Shown here: positions 1 to 6,879 of the stretch, piece by piece
How positions within the stretch are numbered: position 1 is the stretch's first letter
Layout: the number at the start of each line of letters is the position of its first letter
Virus record (IMG/VR): IMGVR_UViG_3300025586_000117
Coordinates: 1 to 23,830 of that record
DNA length: 23,830 nucleotides
DNA from: a virus
Direction: 5' to 3' (one strand)
Notes under the pieces: generated by a model
Told to the model about the DNA's origin: nothing
Seen by the model: the letters and a program-made list of their open reading frames with translations, nothing else
The model's database searches: none
Program-made: the position numbers and the translations under genes

Positions 1-1
1 C

Positions 2-70
2 ATTAAGCCCGAAGCTCAAAATGACGTTTTAAAGCCAGTTAAAGAGCCAATCAATACTAAACAGCCCTAA
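2..70 (+). CDS. C-terminal end of an unknown gene (cut by window edge)
   Basis: The frame starting at base 2 is open from the window edge and ends with TAA at 68-70. It encodes only 22 residues, rich in Lys, Pro and Glu (ending KEPINTKQP). The next gene begins 4 bases later, so it is probably part of the same transcription unit. A charged Pro/Lys tail is too little to assign a function. Confidence 0.4.
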   Translation: MKPEAQNDVLKPVKEPINTKQP

Positions 71-74
71 ATAT

Positions 75-346
75 ATGAATAAATGTTTACAATGTAATAG
101 CTCTATAAGTGATAAAGCCAAGTATTGCTCTGATAAGTGCCGTATGGCTTTTACCCGAACAAGCAACCCGAACAGATTAACCCGAACAAGCTAGATAGAC
201 CATTGACTATTAACGAGAAGAAGGGCATAACACAATATGGTATATGTCATAACTGCAAGAAGGAAGTCAGCCACCTTATATGTATATGTAGAGACTGCAC
301 CACTAAAGGAATTACACATAAGAGCCTACACATAGATAATTGTTAG
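75..346 (+). CDS. Small Cys-rich (zinc-finger-like) protein split by a -1 frame change
   Basis: ATG at 75 opens a frame that encodes two CxxC-type pairs (KCLQC and KYCSDKC) and the ending CRMAF, then drifts into a short tail and stops at 192-194. A second frame, open from 137 to a stop at 344-346, continues with YPNKQPEQINPNKLDRPLT, then CHNC and CICRDC pairs. Joined after CRMAF, the two make one sensible 90-residue protein with two zinc-binding-like Cys clusters around a PNKQPEQ linker. The joint lies at the TTTT run at 149-152, where one extra T would restore the frame and where a Phe codon TTT could re-pair one base back. A short tandem repeat, ACCCGAACAAGC, lies at 153-191. The function is unknown; similar small KYCSDKCRMA proteins occur in phage and plasmid contigs. 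It could be a disrupted gene, a sequencing error or real frameshifting. Confidence 0.5.
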
Positions 347-376
347 ACCACCCCATAGGCACGACCCCGCCCCCCG
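347..376. other. C-rich island in an AT-rich spacer
   Basis: This stretch contains CCACCCC, GACCCC and GCCCCCC runs, so the minus strand has three G-tracts of four to six G. That contrasts sharply with the very AT-rich DNA on both sides. It could form a loose G-quadruplex on the minus strand, but one loop would be about ten bases, so it is not a canonical motif. Confidence 0.3.
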
Positions 377-406
377 TTGATTGATATATATATATTACTA
401 TACAAT
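377..406 (+). promoter_or_regulatory. Possible sigma70-type promoter for the gene at 445
   Basis: TTGATT at 377-382 is followed after 18 bases by TACAAT at 401-406. Both hexamers match the consensus at four or five positions, and a start near 413 would give a leader of about 30 bases. The AT-rich spacer makes chance matches likely. Confidence 0.3.
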
Positions 407-444
407 AATTTTTTCAGTAAAATAAAGAACACAATAATACATTT

Positions 445-627
445 ATGTCAATAGAAATTAATATGATTAATTTTCCAATAGAGATAAAAAAGATAAAATA
501 TGGAATAGAAATATCGTATAACGGTAATTCTCGTAAAATATACGATTATCAGAAATTGAACGCTGAGGCAATAGTTGAAATAATTAACCTTTTAATAGGT
601 GGGAAATGGGAAATGTGTTATAATTAA
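445..627 (+). CDS. Small hypothetical protein (60 aa)
   Basis: This is a complete ATG-to-TAA frame after a 98-base spacer with a possible promoter. The protein is Ile-, Lys- and Asn-rich. The pattern KIKYGIEISYNGNSRKIYDYQKLNAEAIVEII suggests beta hairpins followed by an amphipathic helix, and it may be a small regulatory or accessory protein. There is no signal peptide, membrane segment or metal-binding motif. No Shine-Dalgarno sequence is visible; the upstream bases are A/T-rich, as for most genes here. A strong -10 element for the next transcript lies inside its last codons (619-624). I do not recognise a family. Confidence 0.5.
   Translation: MSIEINMINFPIEIKKIKYGIEISYNGNSRKIYDYQKLNAEAIVEIINLLIGGKWEMCYN
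616..624 (+). promoter_or_regulatory. Extended -10 promoter for the HNH-terminase transcript
   Basis: TGTTATAAT at 616-624 is an exact extended -10 element (TGnTATAAT). No good -35 lies at the normal spacing, which is typical of extended -10 promoters. Transcription would begin near 631, just ahead of the inverted repeats at 640-710, so the leader RNA would be about 80 bases. Confidence 0.45.
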
Positions 628-639
628 AATAAAAAGATT

Positions 640-710
640 AAGTATTTTATTGGGAGTAGTAGTAATCGTAGTGGGTAACTATTATTTCCAATAAAACACT
701 TTTACCCACT
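640..710 (+). promoter_or_regulatory. Leader with two mutually exclusive hairpins ahead of the HNH gene
   Basis: Stem 1 pairs AAGTATTTTATTGG (640-653) with CCAATAAAACACTT (688-701): 13 of 14 pairs, with one A-C mismatch. Stem 2 pairs AGTGGGTAA (670-678) with TTACCCACT (702-710): 9 of 9. The arms alternate (1-2-1'-2'), and no bases separate 701 from 702, so a full pseudoknot is sterically unlikely and the stems should compete. Stem 2 ends on the base before the ATG at 711 and would hide the ribosome binding region, while stem 1 would leave it open. Confidence 0.55.
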
Positions 711-1187
711 ATGATTAAGAAGTGTTATTGCGGTAGGGAATTTATTACCTATCCATCAAAAATTAAATTAGGTCGTGGAAAGTATTGTAGTAAAGAATGT
801 TGCTTAAAAGTAACCAACAAGGTTTTAGAGAAGAATGGAAAGAAAACACGATTTACTAAGGGACAAAACGCTTGGAATAGAAAAGAATTTGTTATTACCA
901 AGGGAAGATTGAACGGCAAGAGATATAAGTTAATCTATAAGCCAGAACATCCATTTGCGACAAGAAAAGGATATGTTAGAGAACACAGACTTATAATGGA
1001 AGAGCATATAGGAAGATATTTAACTAAAAACGAGGTCGTACATCATAAAGACGGAGATACATTAAATAATAATATAAATAATTTAGAGTTACTAAGCGGG
1101 AGCGAACATCGTCGTTTACATTTAAAAGACAATGTTCACAAACGCTGGGAAGGATACGAATCCCGCTCTACTGCCCTATGCAAATAG
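711..1187 (+). CDS. HNH homing-type endonuclease (158 aa)
   Basis: This is probably a free-standing homing nuclease. The N-terminus has a small Cys cluster (C5, C7, C26, C30, C31) that may bind zinc. The HNH core spans about residues 90-138: REHRLIMEEHIGRYL, then VVHHKDGDTLNNNINNLELL with H111, H112 and D114, and the closing SEHRRLH. This fits the HNH_3-type family of phage endonucleases. Its stop (TAG 1185-1187) overlaps the apparent terminase start (ATG 1178-1180), so the two genes are translationally coupled. It follows the competing-hairpin leader at 640-710. The terminase P-loop about 90 bases downstream is broken by a frame change, which may be linked to past homing at that site. DNA target and activity are inferred from the family. 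Confidence 0.85.
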   Translation: MIKKCYCGREFITYPSKIKLGRGKYCSKECCLKVTNKVLEKNGKKTRFTKGQNAWNRKEFVITKGRLNGKRYKLIYKPEHPFATRKGYVREHRLIMEEHIGRYLTKNEVVHHKDGDTLNNNINNLELLSGSEHRRLHLKDNVHKRWEGYESRSTALCK

Positions 1188-2661
1188 AAATAAAACCTAC
1201 CATAAAGCAAGACCTCGCTTGGTCTGCTTTACAAGATAGTATAATTAAATATATAGGTTTTGGCGGTGGAGCGGGAGGTTGAATGGCGGAAAGAGTTGGC
1301 TTGGAGCAGAATGGCTTACAACTAATTGTCACTTCTATCCAGGTTCACGTTGGTTTATTGGCAGAAATGAGTTGAGTCGTTTGATGAAGAGTTCTTTTAT
1401 AACATTTGAGAAGGTGTGTACTTTTCACGGAATTAGTCGTGATAGTTGGAAATTAAACGGACAATACAACTATATTGAGTTTGTGAGTGGTATGGCTAAG
1501 GGAAGTCGAATAGACCTCTTAGACCTCAAGTATCAGCCTTCAGACCCTATGTATGAACGACTAGGGTCACTTGAATATACTGGTGGTTGGATAGAAGAAG
1601 CTGGTGAGATAGATTTTATGGCATTTGATGTCTTAAAGTCCCGTATAGGTCGTCATAGAAACGATGACTATAAGCTAACCCCAGCCAAAATGCTTATTAC
1701 CTTCAACCCTAAGAAAAACTGGTTATATCAACTATTCTACAAACCCAAGAGAGATAGAACCTTACCTAAAGAATATGAGTTCATTCAGTCCTTATATGGA
1801 GATAATCCATTTACAGCTAAGACTTATGGAGAGGATTTGAAAGAAATTAAGGACAAAGCTACTAAACAGCGTCTTATGTTTGGAAACTGGGATTATGAAG
1901 ACAGTTCCAAAGCTATATGTAATTATGACGCTTTAGTAGATGTATTTAGTAATACGATTAATAAGACAGAAGACAAATATCTTTTAGTAGATATCGCAGA
2001 TGACGGCTCAGACAAGACCGTCTTCTCATTCTGGGAAGGACTAGAAGAATATCGCAGAGAGTCATTTGAACACCTAACCACAGAACCGATTATAGACAAG
2101 ATACGTGAGTATGCTAGAGATGACCGTATCCCTTACTCTCACGTAGCTGTAGATGCCATAGGAGTAGGGACGGGTGTAGCTAATAGCTCAATGTTAGACG
2201 GGATTATAGGCTTTAAAAGCTCTTTTTCAGCTATTAAGACAGACGACAACATAGTCAGACTTCCAAATGTCTCTTATACGAAGAACGCTCCTCTTGTATC
2301 TAACTACAAGAACTTAAGAGTTCAATGTATCTATACACTTGGAGAGCTTGTCAACAATCATAAAATCGCAAGCCAAATGGAAGGCAAGTTAAAGGACGAA
2401 ATTATTGAAGAGTTATCAGTTTATAAAGACACTACTAAAGACGATAACAAGCGAATGGCGACCACAAAAGACGAAGTTAAAGAGTTAATAGCTCGTAGCC
2501 CAGACGCTTCAGATTGTTGGCTCATGAGAATGTATTTTATAATTAAGGGCAAGATGTTAACCGACCAACCTCTAGAAAGTTCGTTCGCAACAAACTCTCA
2601 AAGTGAAATTTTTGATAAAAATGAAGAATCTAATAAAACTAAAATAAATTCTAACAAATGA
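1178..2661 (+). CDS. terL: Terminase large subunit, with a frame change inside the P-loop
   Basis: This is the ATP-driven DNA-packaging motor and headful nuclease, acting at the portal. ATG 1178 opens 34 codons ending GFGGGAGG and then TGA (1280-1282). The rest of the protein runs from 1279 in the -1 frame, beginning LNGGKSWLGAEW. Together they give a P-loop, but with extra bases: removing the eight bases 1280-1287 would give GGGAGGGKSWLG in one frame. Numbering from 1279, a Walker B-like GGWIEEAGE lies at 102-110 and the coupling motif TFNP at 141-144. Nuclease aspartates appear in LLVDIADDGSD (D238), VAVDAIG (D292) and SPDASDCW (about 412-419). Everything after 1279 is intact for 460 codons, so selection has kept it. 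Either a recent indel, an assembly error, recoding or a TTG restart at 1279 explains the split. Family identity is secure; the start is not. Confidence 0.85.
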
Positions 2662-2673
2662 TGGGGAAAAAAT

Positions 2674-3132
2674 ATGAACAACGAAGGAAAAAATAAAACT
2701 TGGTGGATATTCCCACTAATAGCCGTACTAGTTCTTGGAGGAATTAGTGGATTTATAGGTTGGAATCTACAGAAAAACATAGAGCCAGATTTGACTAGTG
2801 TTATTGTCGGTGGAGAATATCACGCTACTTCAACAGCAAAAATGTCTGGTGTATTAGCAAAGGCAGCTGAATTTAACCAACTAATTAAAACAGCTGAATA
2901 TAGTTCAGTTACATTAGGTTCAATTATAGTCGCTTCAACAACAGCACACGCAATGAATATCTATAATGCCACATCAACCGATGCTCTTGTTAATGGTGAC
3001 GCAACATTCATAACAAGATTGTCGTCATCAACTCCACGAGGAACATACACCTACGATATAGCCCTTGATGATGGGTTAGTTGTCCAGTTACAAGCAGGTT
3101 ATACAGGCGATTACGTCGTGACATATAGGTAG
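2674..3132 (+). CDS. Membrane-anchored small beta-rich protein (152 aa)
   Basis: ATG 2674 follows a GGGG-containing weak binding site, 12 bases after the terminase stop. Residues about 10-31 (WWIFPLIAVLVLGGISGFIG) form one hydrophobic segment after a Lys-containing start, so it is a signal anchor or signal peptide. The remainder has alternating short strands, with HATSTAKMSGVLAKA, SSVTLGSIIVASTTAHAMNIYNATSTD and a closing GTYTYDIALDDGLVVQLQAGYTGDYVVTYR. The ending resembles small beta-sandwich virion decoration modules. A membrane anchor between terminase and portal genes is unusual for a capsid component. It may be a host-surface or exclusion protein, or a virion protein that carries a cell-derived signal. 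I do not recognise a named family. Confidence 0.65.
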   Translation: MNNEGKNKTWWIFPLIAVLVLGGISGFIGWNLQKNIEPDLTSVIVGGEYHATSTAKMSGVLAKAAEFNQLIKTAEYSSVTLGSIIVASTTAHAMNIYNATSTDALVNGDATFITRLSSSTPRGTYTYDIALDDGLVVQLQAGYTGDYVVTYR

Positions 3133-3149
3133 AAATTAATAAATAAATT

Positions 3150-4979
3150 ATGGATGATATAAGTATAAGTGATTTAGTCAGGGATATGGAGCAAAATGAT
3201 ATCTCTGGCAAAACAACTATTGGAAAATATGTAAAGTTCAGTCAACGTGAAACAATAGAAACGATTGACGCCTACTTAAATTCTAAACATATTTCTGGGG
3301 AAACCGACAGTAAAGGTAGGGAAAAACCCTTCTTTAATATCGTAACTGCTGCTCGGAACATCTGGTTCAGAGCTACCGACATAGACCGAAAGAACATCAA
3401 GATTAAAGCAACCAAAGAATCTATGCTGGGTCTGTCAATGGTAGCAACTATTAAACTTCAGGAGTGGATGCGTAAATCTGGATTTGGAATGTTCCTCAAT
3501 GACTGGGGACTTTCACTTGCGAGTTATGGTTCATCTATCCCAAAGTTTGTAGAAAAAGATGGCGAACTTACCTGTGAAACAATTCCTTGGCAAAGAATGA
3601 TAGTTGACGCAGTAGATTTTGAAAGTAATCCTCAAATTGAAAAGATATGGATGACACCCGCTCAACTTCTTAAAAAAGATTATAACCAAGAAATAGTAGA
3701 AAAACTTTTAGACGCTTTAGAGGCACGTGAAACTTCTGATGGACAGGACAAGGATAACAAAGCTGACTATATCCCAATATATGAAGTTCACGGCGAATTA
3801 TCATTAATGTATCTTACAGGAAACAAAAAAGATGAAGATGAGTATGTTCAGCAAATGCACGTCATTTCATTTCTTGAAGGAAAAGAAGAAGGAGAATGGG
3901 ACGACTACGATTTATATATGGGCAGAGAAGAAAAAAACCCTTATATGATTTCACACCTAATCCCTATTGATGGCAGGACACTCTCAATCGGTTCAGTAGA
4001 ACATCTCTTTATGGCTCAATGGATGGAAAACCACACCTCAAAGAATATCAAAGACCAACTAGACCTTGCTTCAAAGTTAATCACTCAAACAGCAGATACA
4101 AAGTTTGCTGGCAGAAATGTATTAGACTCTATTGAAACAGGCGACATACTTACTCACGGTATCAACCAGCCCCTTACACGCATAGACAACCACGCAGATA
4201 TACAAGCTCTCCAATCCTTTGGAGACCAATGGAAGAAAATAGGAAACGAAATAACTGGAGTATCAGAAGCAATGCTTGGAATGTCAGCCAAATCAGGAAC
4301 AGCTTGGCGACAAACAGAAGCTCTCCTCCAAGAGTCCCACGATTTATTTGAACAGATGACAGAAAACAAAGGACTCTATTTAAAACAAATGCTAACCGAC
4401 TACATAATCCCTCACATTAAAAAGAAAATGAACACATCAGAAGAATTATCCGAGATTTTAGAAGACCACCAAGTAGCCGCCCTAGACGCAAGATTTGTCC
4501 CGAACAAAGCTATTAAGGTAGTCAATCAGAAGATGAAAGACGCAATCCTTTCTGGCAAAGCGTTCACTGAAGAACAACAACAAGAAGAATTAGGAATTGC
4601 TACCGATACAATCCAAAACGCTTTATCCTCTATGGGTAATCAAAGATTTATCAAACCGTCAGATGTCCCTAACAAAACTTGGAAAGAAGTAATGAAAGAT
4701 TTAGAGTGGGAACTTGAATACGACATTACAGGTGAAGCAAAGGACTCACAAGCAATAATGGCAACTCTAACAACCGTTCTTCAATCACTCGCTGCTAATC
4801 CGCAAATGCTAGATGACCCTAGGGCAAAACTATTATTTTCTAAAATATTGAATGAAGCAGGTGGAGTTTCACCAGTGGAACTCGCAGGACCTGCACCAAG
4901 ACCAGCTCCCCAAGAGATGGGTAGTCCACAAAATGGACAGGTCGGAGCTAGTCAGCAACCAATGCAACCAACACAATGA
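3150..4979 (+). CDS. Portal protein (609 aa)
   Basis: The product should form the dodecameric ring at one capsid vertex, through which the terminase packages DNA and to which the tail adaptor binds. It lies directly downstream of the terminase, has typical portal length, and shows portal-like features. An N-terminal alpha/beta part includes the MIVDAVDFESNPQIEKIWM region. The stem and crown helices begin around residues 365-410 (EITGVSEAMLGMSAKSGTAW, then RQTEALLQESHDLF), followed by a helix ending HIKKKM. The C-terminus is Pro/Gln-rich and disordered (PAPRPAPQEMGSPQNG). Its TGA stop overlaps the next ATG (ATGA at 4976-4979). Assignment rests on gene order and helix pattern rather than on one diagnostic motif. 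Confidence 0.8.
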   Translation: MDDISISDLVRDMEQNDISGKTTIGKYVKFSQRETIETIDAYLNSKHISGETDSKGREKPFFNIVTAARNIWFRATDIDRKNIKIKATKESMLGLSMVATIKLQEWMRKSGFGMFLNDWGLSLASYGSSIPKFVEKDGELTCETIPWQRMIVDAVDFESNPQIEKIWMTPAQLLKKDYNQEIVEKLLDALEARETSDGQDKDNKADYIPIYEVHGELSLMYLTGNKKDEDEYVQQMHVISFLEGKEEGEWDDYDLYMGREEKNPYMISHLIPIDGRTLSIGSVEHLFMAQWMENHTSKNIKDQLDLASKLITQTADTKFAGRNVLDSIETGDILTHGINQPLTRIDNHADIQALQSFGDQWKKIGNEITGVSEAMLGMSAKSGTAWRQTEALLQESHDLFEQMTENKGLYLKQMLTDYIIPHIKKKMNTSEELSEILEDHQVAALDARFVPNKAIKVVNQKMKDAILSGKAFTEEQQQEELGIATDTIQNALSSMGNQRFIKPSDVPNKTWKEVMKDLEWELEYDITGEAKDSQAIMATLTTVLQSLAANPQMLDDPRAKLLFSKILNEAGGVSPVELAGPAPRPAPQEMGSPQNGQVGASQQPMQPTQ

Positions 4980-5566
4980 ACAAAACAGAAAAAAAGCAGA
5001 TAAAACGCAAACTACAAGACCTAAATAAAAATACAAGATTTACAACCGAAGAACTATCGCTAATCTCAAATACATTTTTTGAAAATGATGATGTGCTCAA
5101 GGCAGTCCGCAAGTTCTTCCTACAAGCTGAATTAGAACCACAAGAACAAAATATAATTGACGGACTCTCACAGCAAACAATAGCACTACTTCGCAAACAA
5201 CTACTTCCAGAGATAAACGCCGACTCACCTTTTTACCAGAACAGAGATATGTGGACATCAATCAAGACAGATGAGAAACTCGCAGAAGATGTTTACCTTG
5301 ATATGAAAGCCCAAGACATAGCTATTAGATATCTAGAAGAACAGTTTGATAGATTAATAGGAAACTTTGATGATAATACGATAAGACTAAAAGAACTTGT
5401 ATTTAACAGTAAGAAAGACCCAGATGAAGCGTTCGCTGACTTAAAAGCAAGAAACACACTTTTACTTCACATAGACGCATACATTGATGAATTAAGAGTC
5501 ATCGCAATAAACAACGCAAAGATAGACGATGACGATAAGATTAAAAAACTTGATTCGAATAAATAA
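4976..5566 (+). CDS. Unknown head-module protein (196 aa)
   Basis: The ATG overlaps the portal stop by four bases, so translation is coupled. The protein is acidic and largely helical, with KKQIKRKLQDLNKN at the start, a long helix around EDVYLDMKAQDIAIRYLEEQF, and an Asp/Lys-rich C-terminus (KIDDDDKIKKLD). There is no signal peptide, metal site or protease motif. Its place between portal and scaffold suggests a role in capsid assembly, perhaps as a portal-associated or minor head protein, but this is positional inference. I do not recognise the family. Confidence 0.6.
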   Translation: MNKTEKKQIKRKLQDLNKNTRFTTEELSLISNTFFENDDVLKAVRKFFLQAELEPQEQNIIDGLSQQTIALLRKQLLPEINADSPFYQNRDMWTSIKTDEKLAEDVYLDMKAQDIAIRYLEEQFDRLIGNFDDNTIRLKELVFNSKKDPDEAFADLKARNTLLLHIDAYIDELRVIAINNAKIDDDDKIKKLDSNK

Positions 5567-5607
5567 TCATAATTGGACAAGGAGAGTCCTTAAAATATCC
5601 TATAATT

Positions 5608-5715
5608 ATGGCAGAAAAAATTGATGACCAGAACATCTTAAAATCTGAAGTTGACGGCGAAAAGTATCCAAAGCTATTTAAAGCTACGGAACTTGCGGGC
5701 AACTATAAAATATAA
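5608..5715 (+). pseudogene. Orphan N-terminus of a scaffold-like gene, interrupted by an HNH insertion
   Basis: ATG 5608 opens 35 codons, ending NYKI and TAA at 5713-5715. Residues 11-35 (LKSEVDGEKYPKLFKATE, then LAGNYKI) resemble residues 15-46 of the scaffold-like protein at 6242 (LKEIDGEQFPKLYATTE, then SSNYKI). The DNA is identical for 11 bases, AACTATAAAAT at 5701-5711 and 6368-6378, in the same codon phase in both copies. Joining the copies there would give one in-frame scaffold gene without the HNH gene. The ORF is therefore best read as the cut-off front of an older or donor version of the scaffold gene. It could still be translated as a 35-residue peptide; TATAAT at 5601-5606 lies next to its start. 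Confidence 0.6.
5701..5711 (+). repeat. Direct repeat copy 1 flanking the HNH cassette
   Basis: AACTATAAAAT occurs here in the orphan scaffold N-terminus and again at 6368-6378 in the scaffold gene. Both copies are in the same codon phase (Asn-Tyr-Lys-Ile). The 667 bases from one copy to the next include the whole HNH gene. Confidence 0.6.
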
Positions 5716-5719
5716 ATAT

Positions 5720-6202
5720 ATGCCATCAGGAATTTACAAAAGAACACCAGAAATGAAAAAAAAGCTTTTTGTAAGTGGTGGAACTCCTTGGAATAAAGGC
5801 AAGACAGGTATCTATTCCAAAGAAACTCTTGAAAAAATAGGAAAAAATAATCCTAATTATAAGGGTGGTATTACTACAGGCGAAAAAAGGAAAGGTTATG
5901 TTGATAATTATAACCGAGATTATAGGAGAAAAATGAGAAGTAATACATTAGATATAATGGGTGGCAAATGTGTAATGTGTGGATTTAATGATTACAGAGC
6001 ATTACAGATTGACCACATAAATGGTGGTGGGAATAAAGAAAGAAATAAAAAAAAGTTCATTGGACAACAGAAAAATTATCATAAGATGGTAATAGAAAGT
6101 TTCTTAAAAAAAGAGAACAAATACCAACTTCTTTGTGCTAATTGTAATTGGATAAAAAGATGTGAAAATAAAGAAGTTAACGGCATTAAAAATAAAAAAT
6201 AA
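5720..6202 (+). CDS. HNH endonuclease with NUMOD-like N-terminus (160 aa)
   Basis: This homing-type nuclease is inserted between two copies of a scaffold 5' end. I choose ATG 5720, because the upstream TTG-started extension to 5651 only re-reads the orphan scaffold N-terminus in another frame. Residues about 22-50 (TPWNKGKTGIYSKETLEKIG, then NPNYKGG) look like the DNA-binding NUMOD3-type helix found in HNH homing enzymes. The nuclease part has C84 and C87 (CVMCG), D98-H99 (LQIDHINGGG), then C139 and C142 (LLCANCNWIKR): an HNH core with a structural four-Cys zinc site. The C-terminus is Lys/Asn-rich. Codon use is more AT-rich than in the flanking head genes, consistent with a mobile gene. Confidence 0.85.
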   Translation: MPSGIYKRTPEMKKKLFVSGGTPWNKGKTGIYSKETLEKIGKNNPNYKGGITTGEKRKGYVDNYNRDYRRKMRSNTLDIMGGKCVMCGFNDYRALQIDHINGGGNKERNKKKFIGQQKNYHKMVIESFLKKENKYQLLCANCNWIKRCENKEVNGIKNKK

Positions 6203-6212
6203 TTAATTAATT

Positions 6213-6229
6213 GGGCGAGAATAACGCCC
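6213..6229 (+). promoter_or_regulatory. Short GC hairpin ahead of the scaffold-like gene
   Basis: GGGCG (6213-6217) pairs with CGCCC (6225-6229) across the seven-base loop AGAATAA, 12 bases before ATG 6242. It stands out in AT-rich DNA. No T-run follows, so a translation or RNA-processing role is more likely than termination. Confidence 0.35.
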
Positions 6230-6241
6230 TTAAACAAATCT

Positions 6242-6814
6242 ATGACAACACAAAAAGGGATGGACACCTTAAGTCCAACAGAAGCACTTAAAGAAATAGA
6301 TGGAGAACAATTTCCAAAACTCTACGCTACAACCGAAAGGTTGGCTAAAGCAGAAGAATTAAGTTCCAACTATAAAATTCGTGCCGAAAAAGCTGAAGCC
6401 GAGAGTAAAGAACTCAAAGCTAAAGCAGAAGTAGAGCCTTCTAAAAAGCCAGAGGAGACCCCAACTCCTACAAAGGAAACGGAGACACCAACTCCTAAAA
6501 ATGACTATTCCTTACAAGATATTAGAGCTTTATCAAAAGTTCACGACGACGACGTAGAAAGAGTCACCAAGTTCGCAAAGGGCGAAGGTGTATCTGTCGC
6601 CGAAGTTATGAAAGATAAAGACCTAAAAGCTATCTTAAAGAATAGAAACGAAGAACGAAAAACAGCTAAAGCTACTTCAACTGGCAAGGGCAAACGTGGA
6701 ACTTCTAAAGTTTCAATAAAGTCCATTAAAGACAAAGCAAACAAATACGAAGATTTAGAGTCAGATGAAGATTACGACGCATTAGTTGATTCTCGTTTAA
6801 AACAGTCAAGATAG
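6242..6814 (+). CDS. Capsid scaffolding-like protein (190 aa)
   Basis: This likely internal scaffold guides capsid assembly and is then removed. It sits immediately before the major capsid gene, the usual place. The sequence is highly charged and mostly helical: a coiled-coil segment at about residues 30-62 (ATTERLAKAEELSSNYKIRA, then EKAEAESKELKAKAE), a disordered Pro/Thr/Glu linker (about 63-87), and a Lys/Arg-rich helical C-terminus that could bind the shell. ATG 6242 gives the longest form; ATG 6260 (MDTLSPTEAL) is also possible. Residues 15-46 are echoed by the orphan ORF at 5608, separated from it by an HNH gene. No protease signature is visible, so any maturation protease is elsewhere or absent. 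Confidence 0.65.
   Translation: MTTQKGMDTLSPTEALKEIDGEQFPKLYATTERLAKAEELSSNYKIRAEKAEAESKELKAKAEVEPSKKPEETPTPTKETETPTPKNDYSLQDIRALSKVHDDDVERVTKFAKGEGVSVAEVMKDKDLKAILKNRNEERKTAKATSTGKGKRGTSKVSIKSIKDKANKYEDLESDEDYDALVDSRLKQSR
6368..6378 (+). repeat. Direct repeat copy 2 flanking the HNH cassette
   Basis: This is the second AACTATAAAAT, inside the scaffold-like gene at codons 43-46. Recombination or excision between the copies would give a continuous scaffold reading frame. Confidence 0.6.
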
Positions 6815-6833
6815 AGATGGGTGCCTCAGGGTA

Positions 6834-6875
6834 AATCGTTGACTCAATCAATTAACGCTGATGGGAGCAACGATT
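6834..6875 (+). promoter_or_regulatory. Hairpin leader just ahead of the major capsid gene
   Basis: AATCGTTG (6834-6841) is a perfect complement of CAACGATT (6868-6875). The 26-base interior contains a further ATCA/TGAT pairing. The structure ends four bases before ATG 6880, so it abuts the ribosome binding region of the most heavily expressed structural gene. It may set translation rate or protect the 5' end of a processed mRNA. Confidence 0.5.
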
Positions 6876-6879
6876 AAAT

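Noticed and set aside
5651-5719. TTG-started extension of the second HNH protein
   Set aside because: The added 23 residues only re-read the orphan scaffold N-terminus in another frame; ATG 5720 gives a natural start.
711-6814. HNH genes lying inside self-splicing introns
   Set aside because: No intron core motifs are visible around them. The terminase HNH precedes the gene rather than interrupting it, and the scaffold case duplicates the front end, which simple intron insertion does not do.
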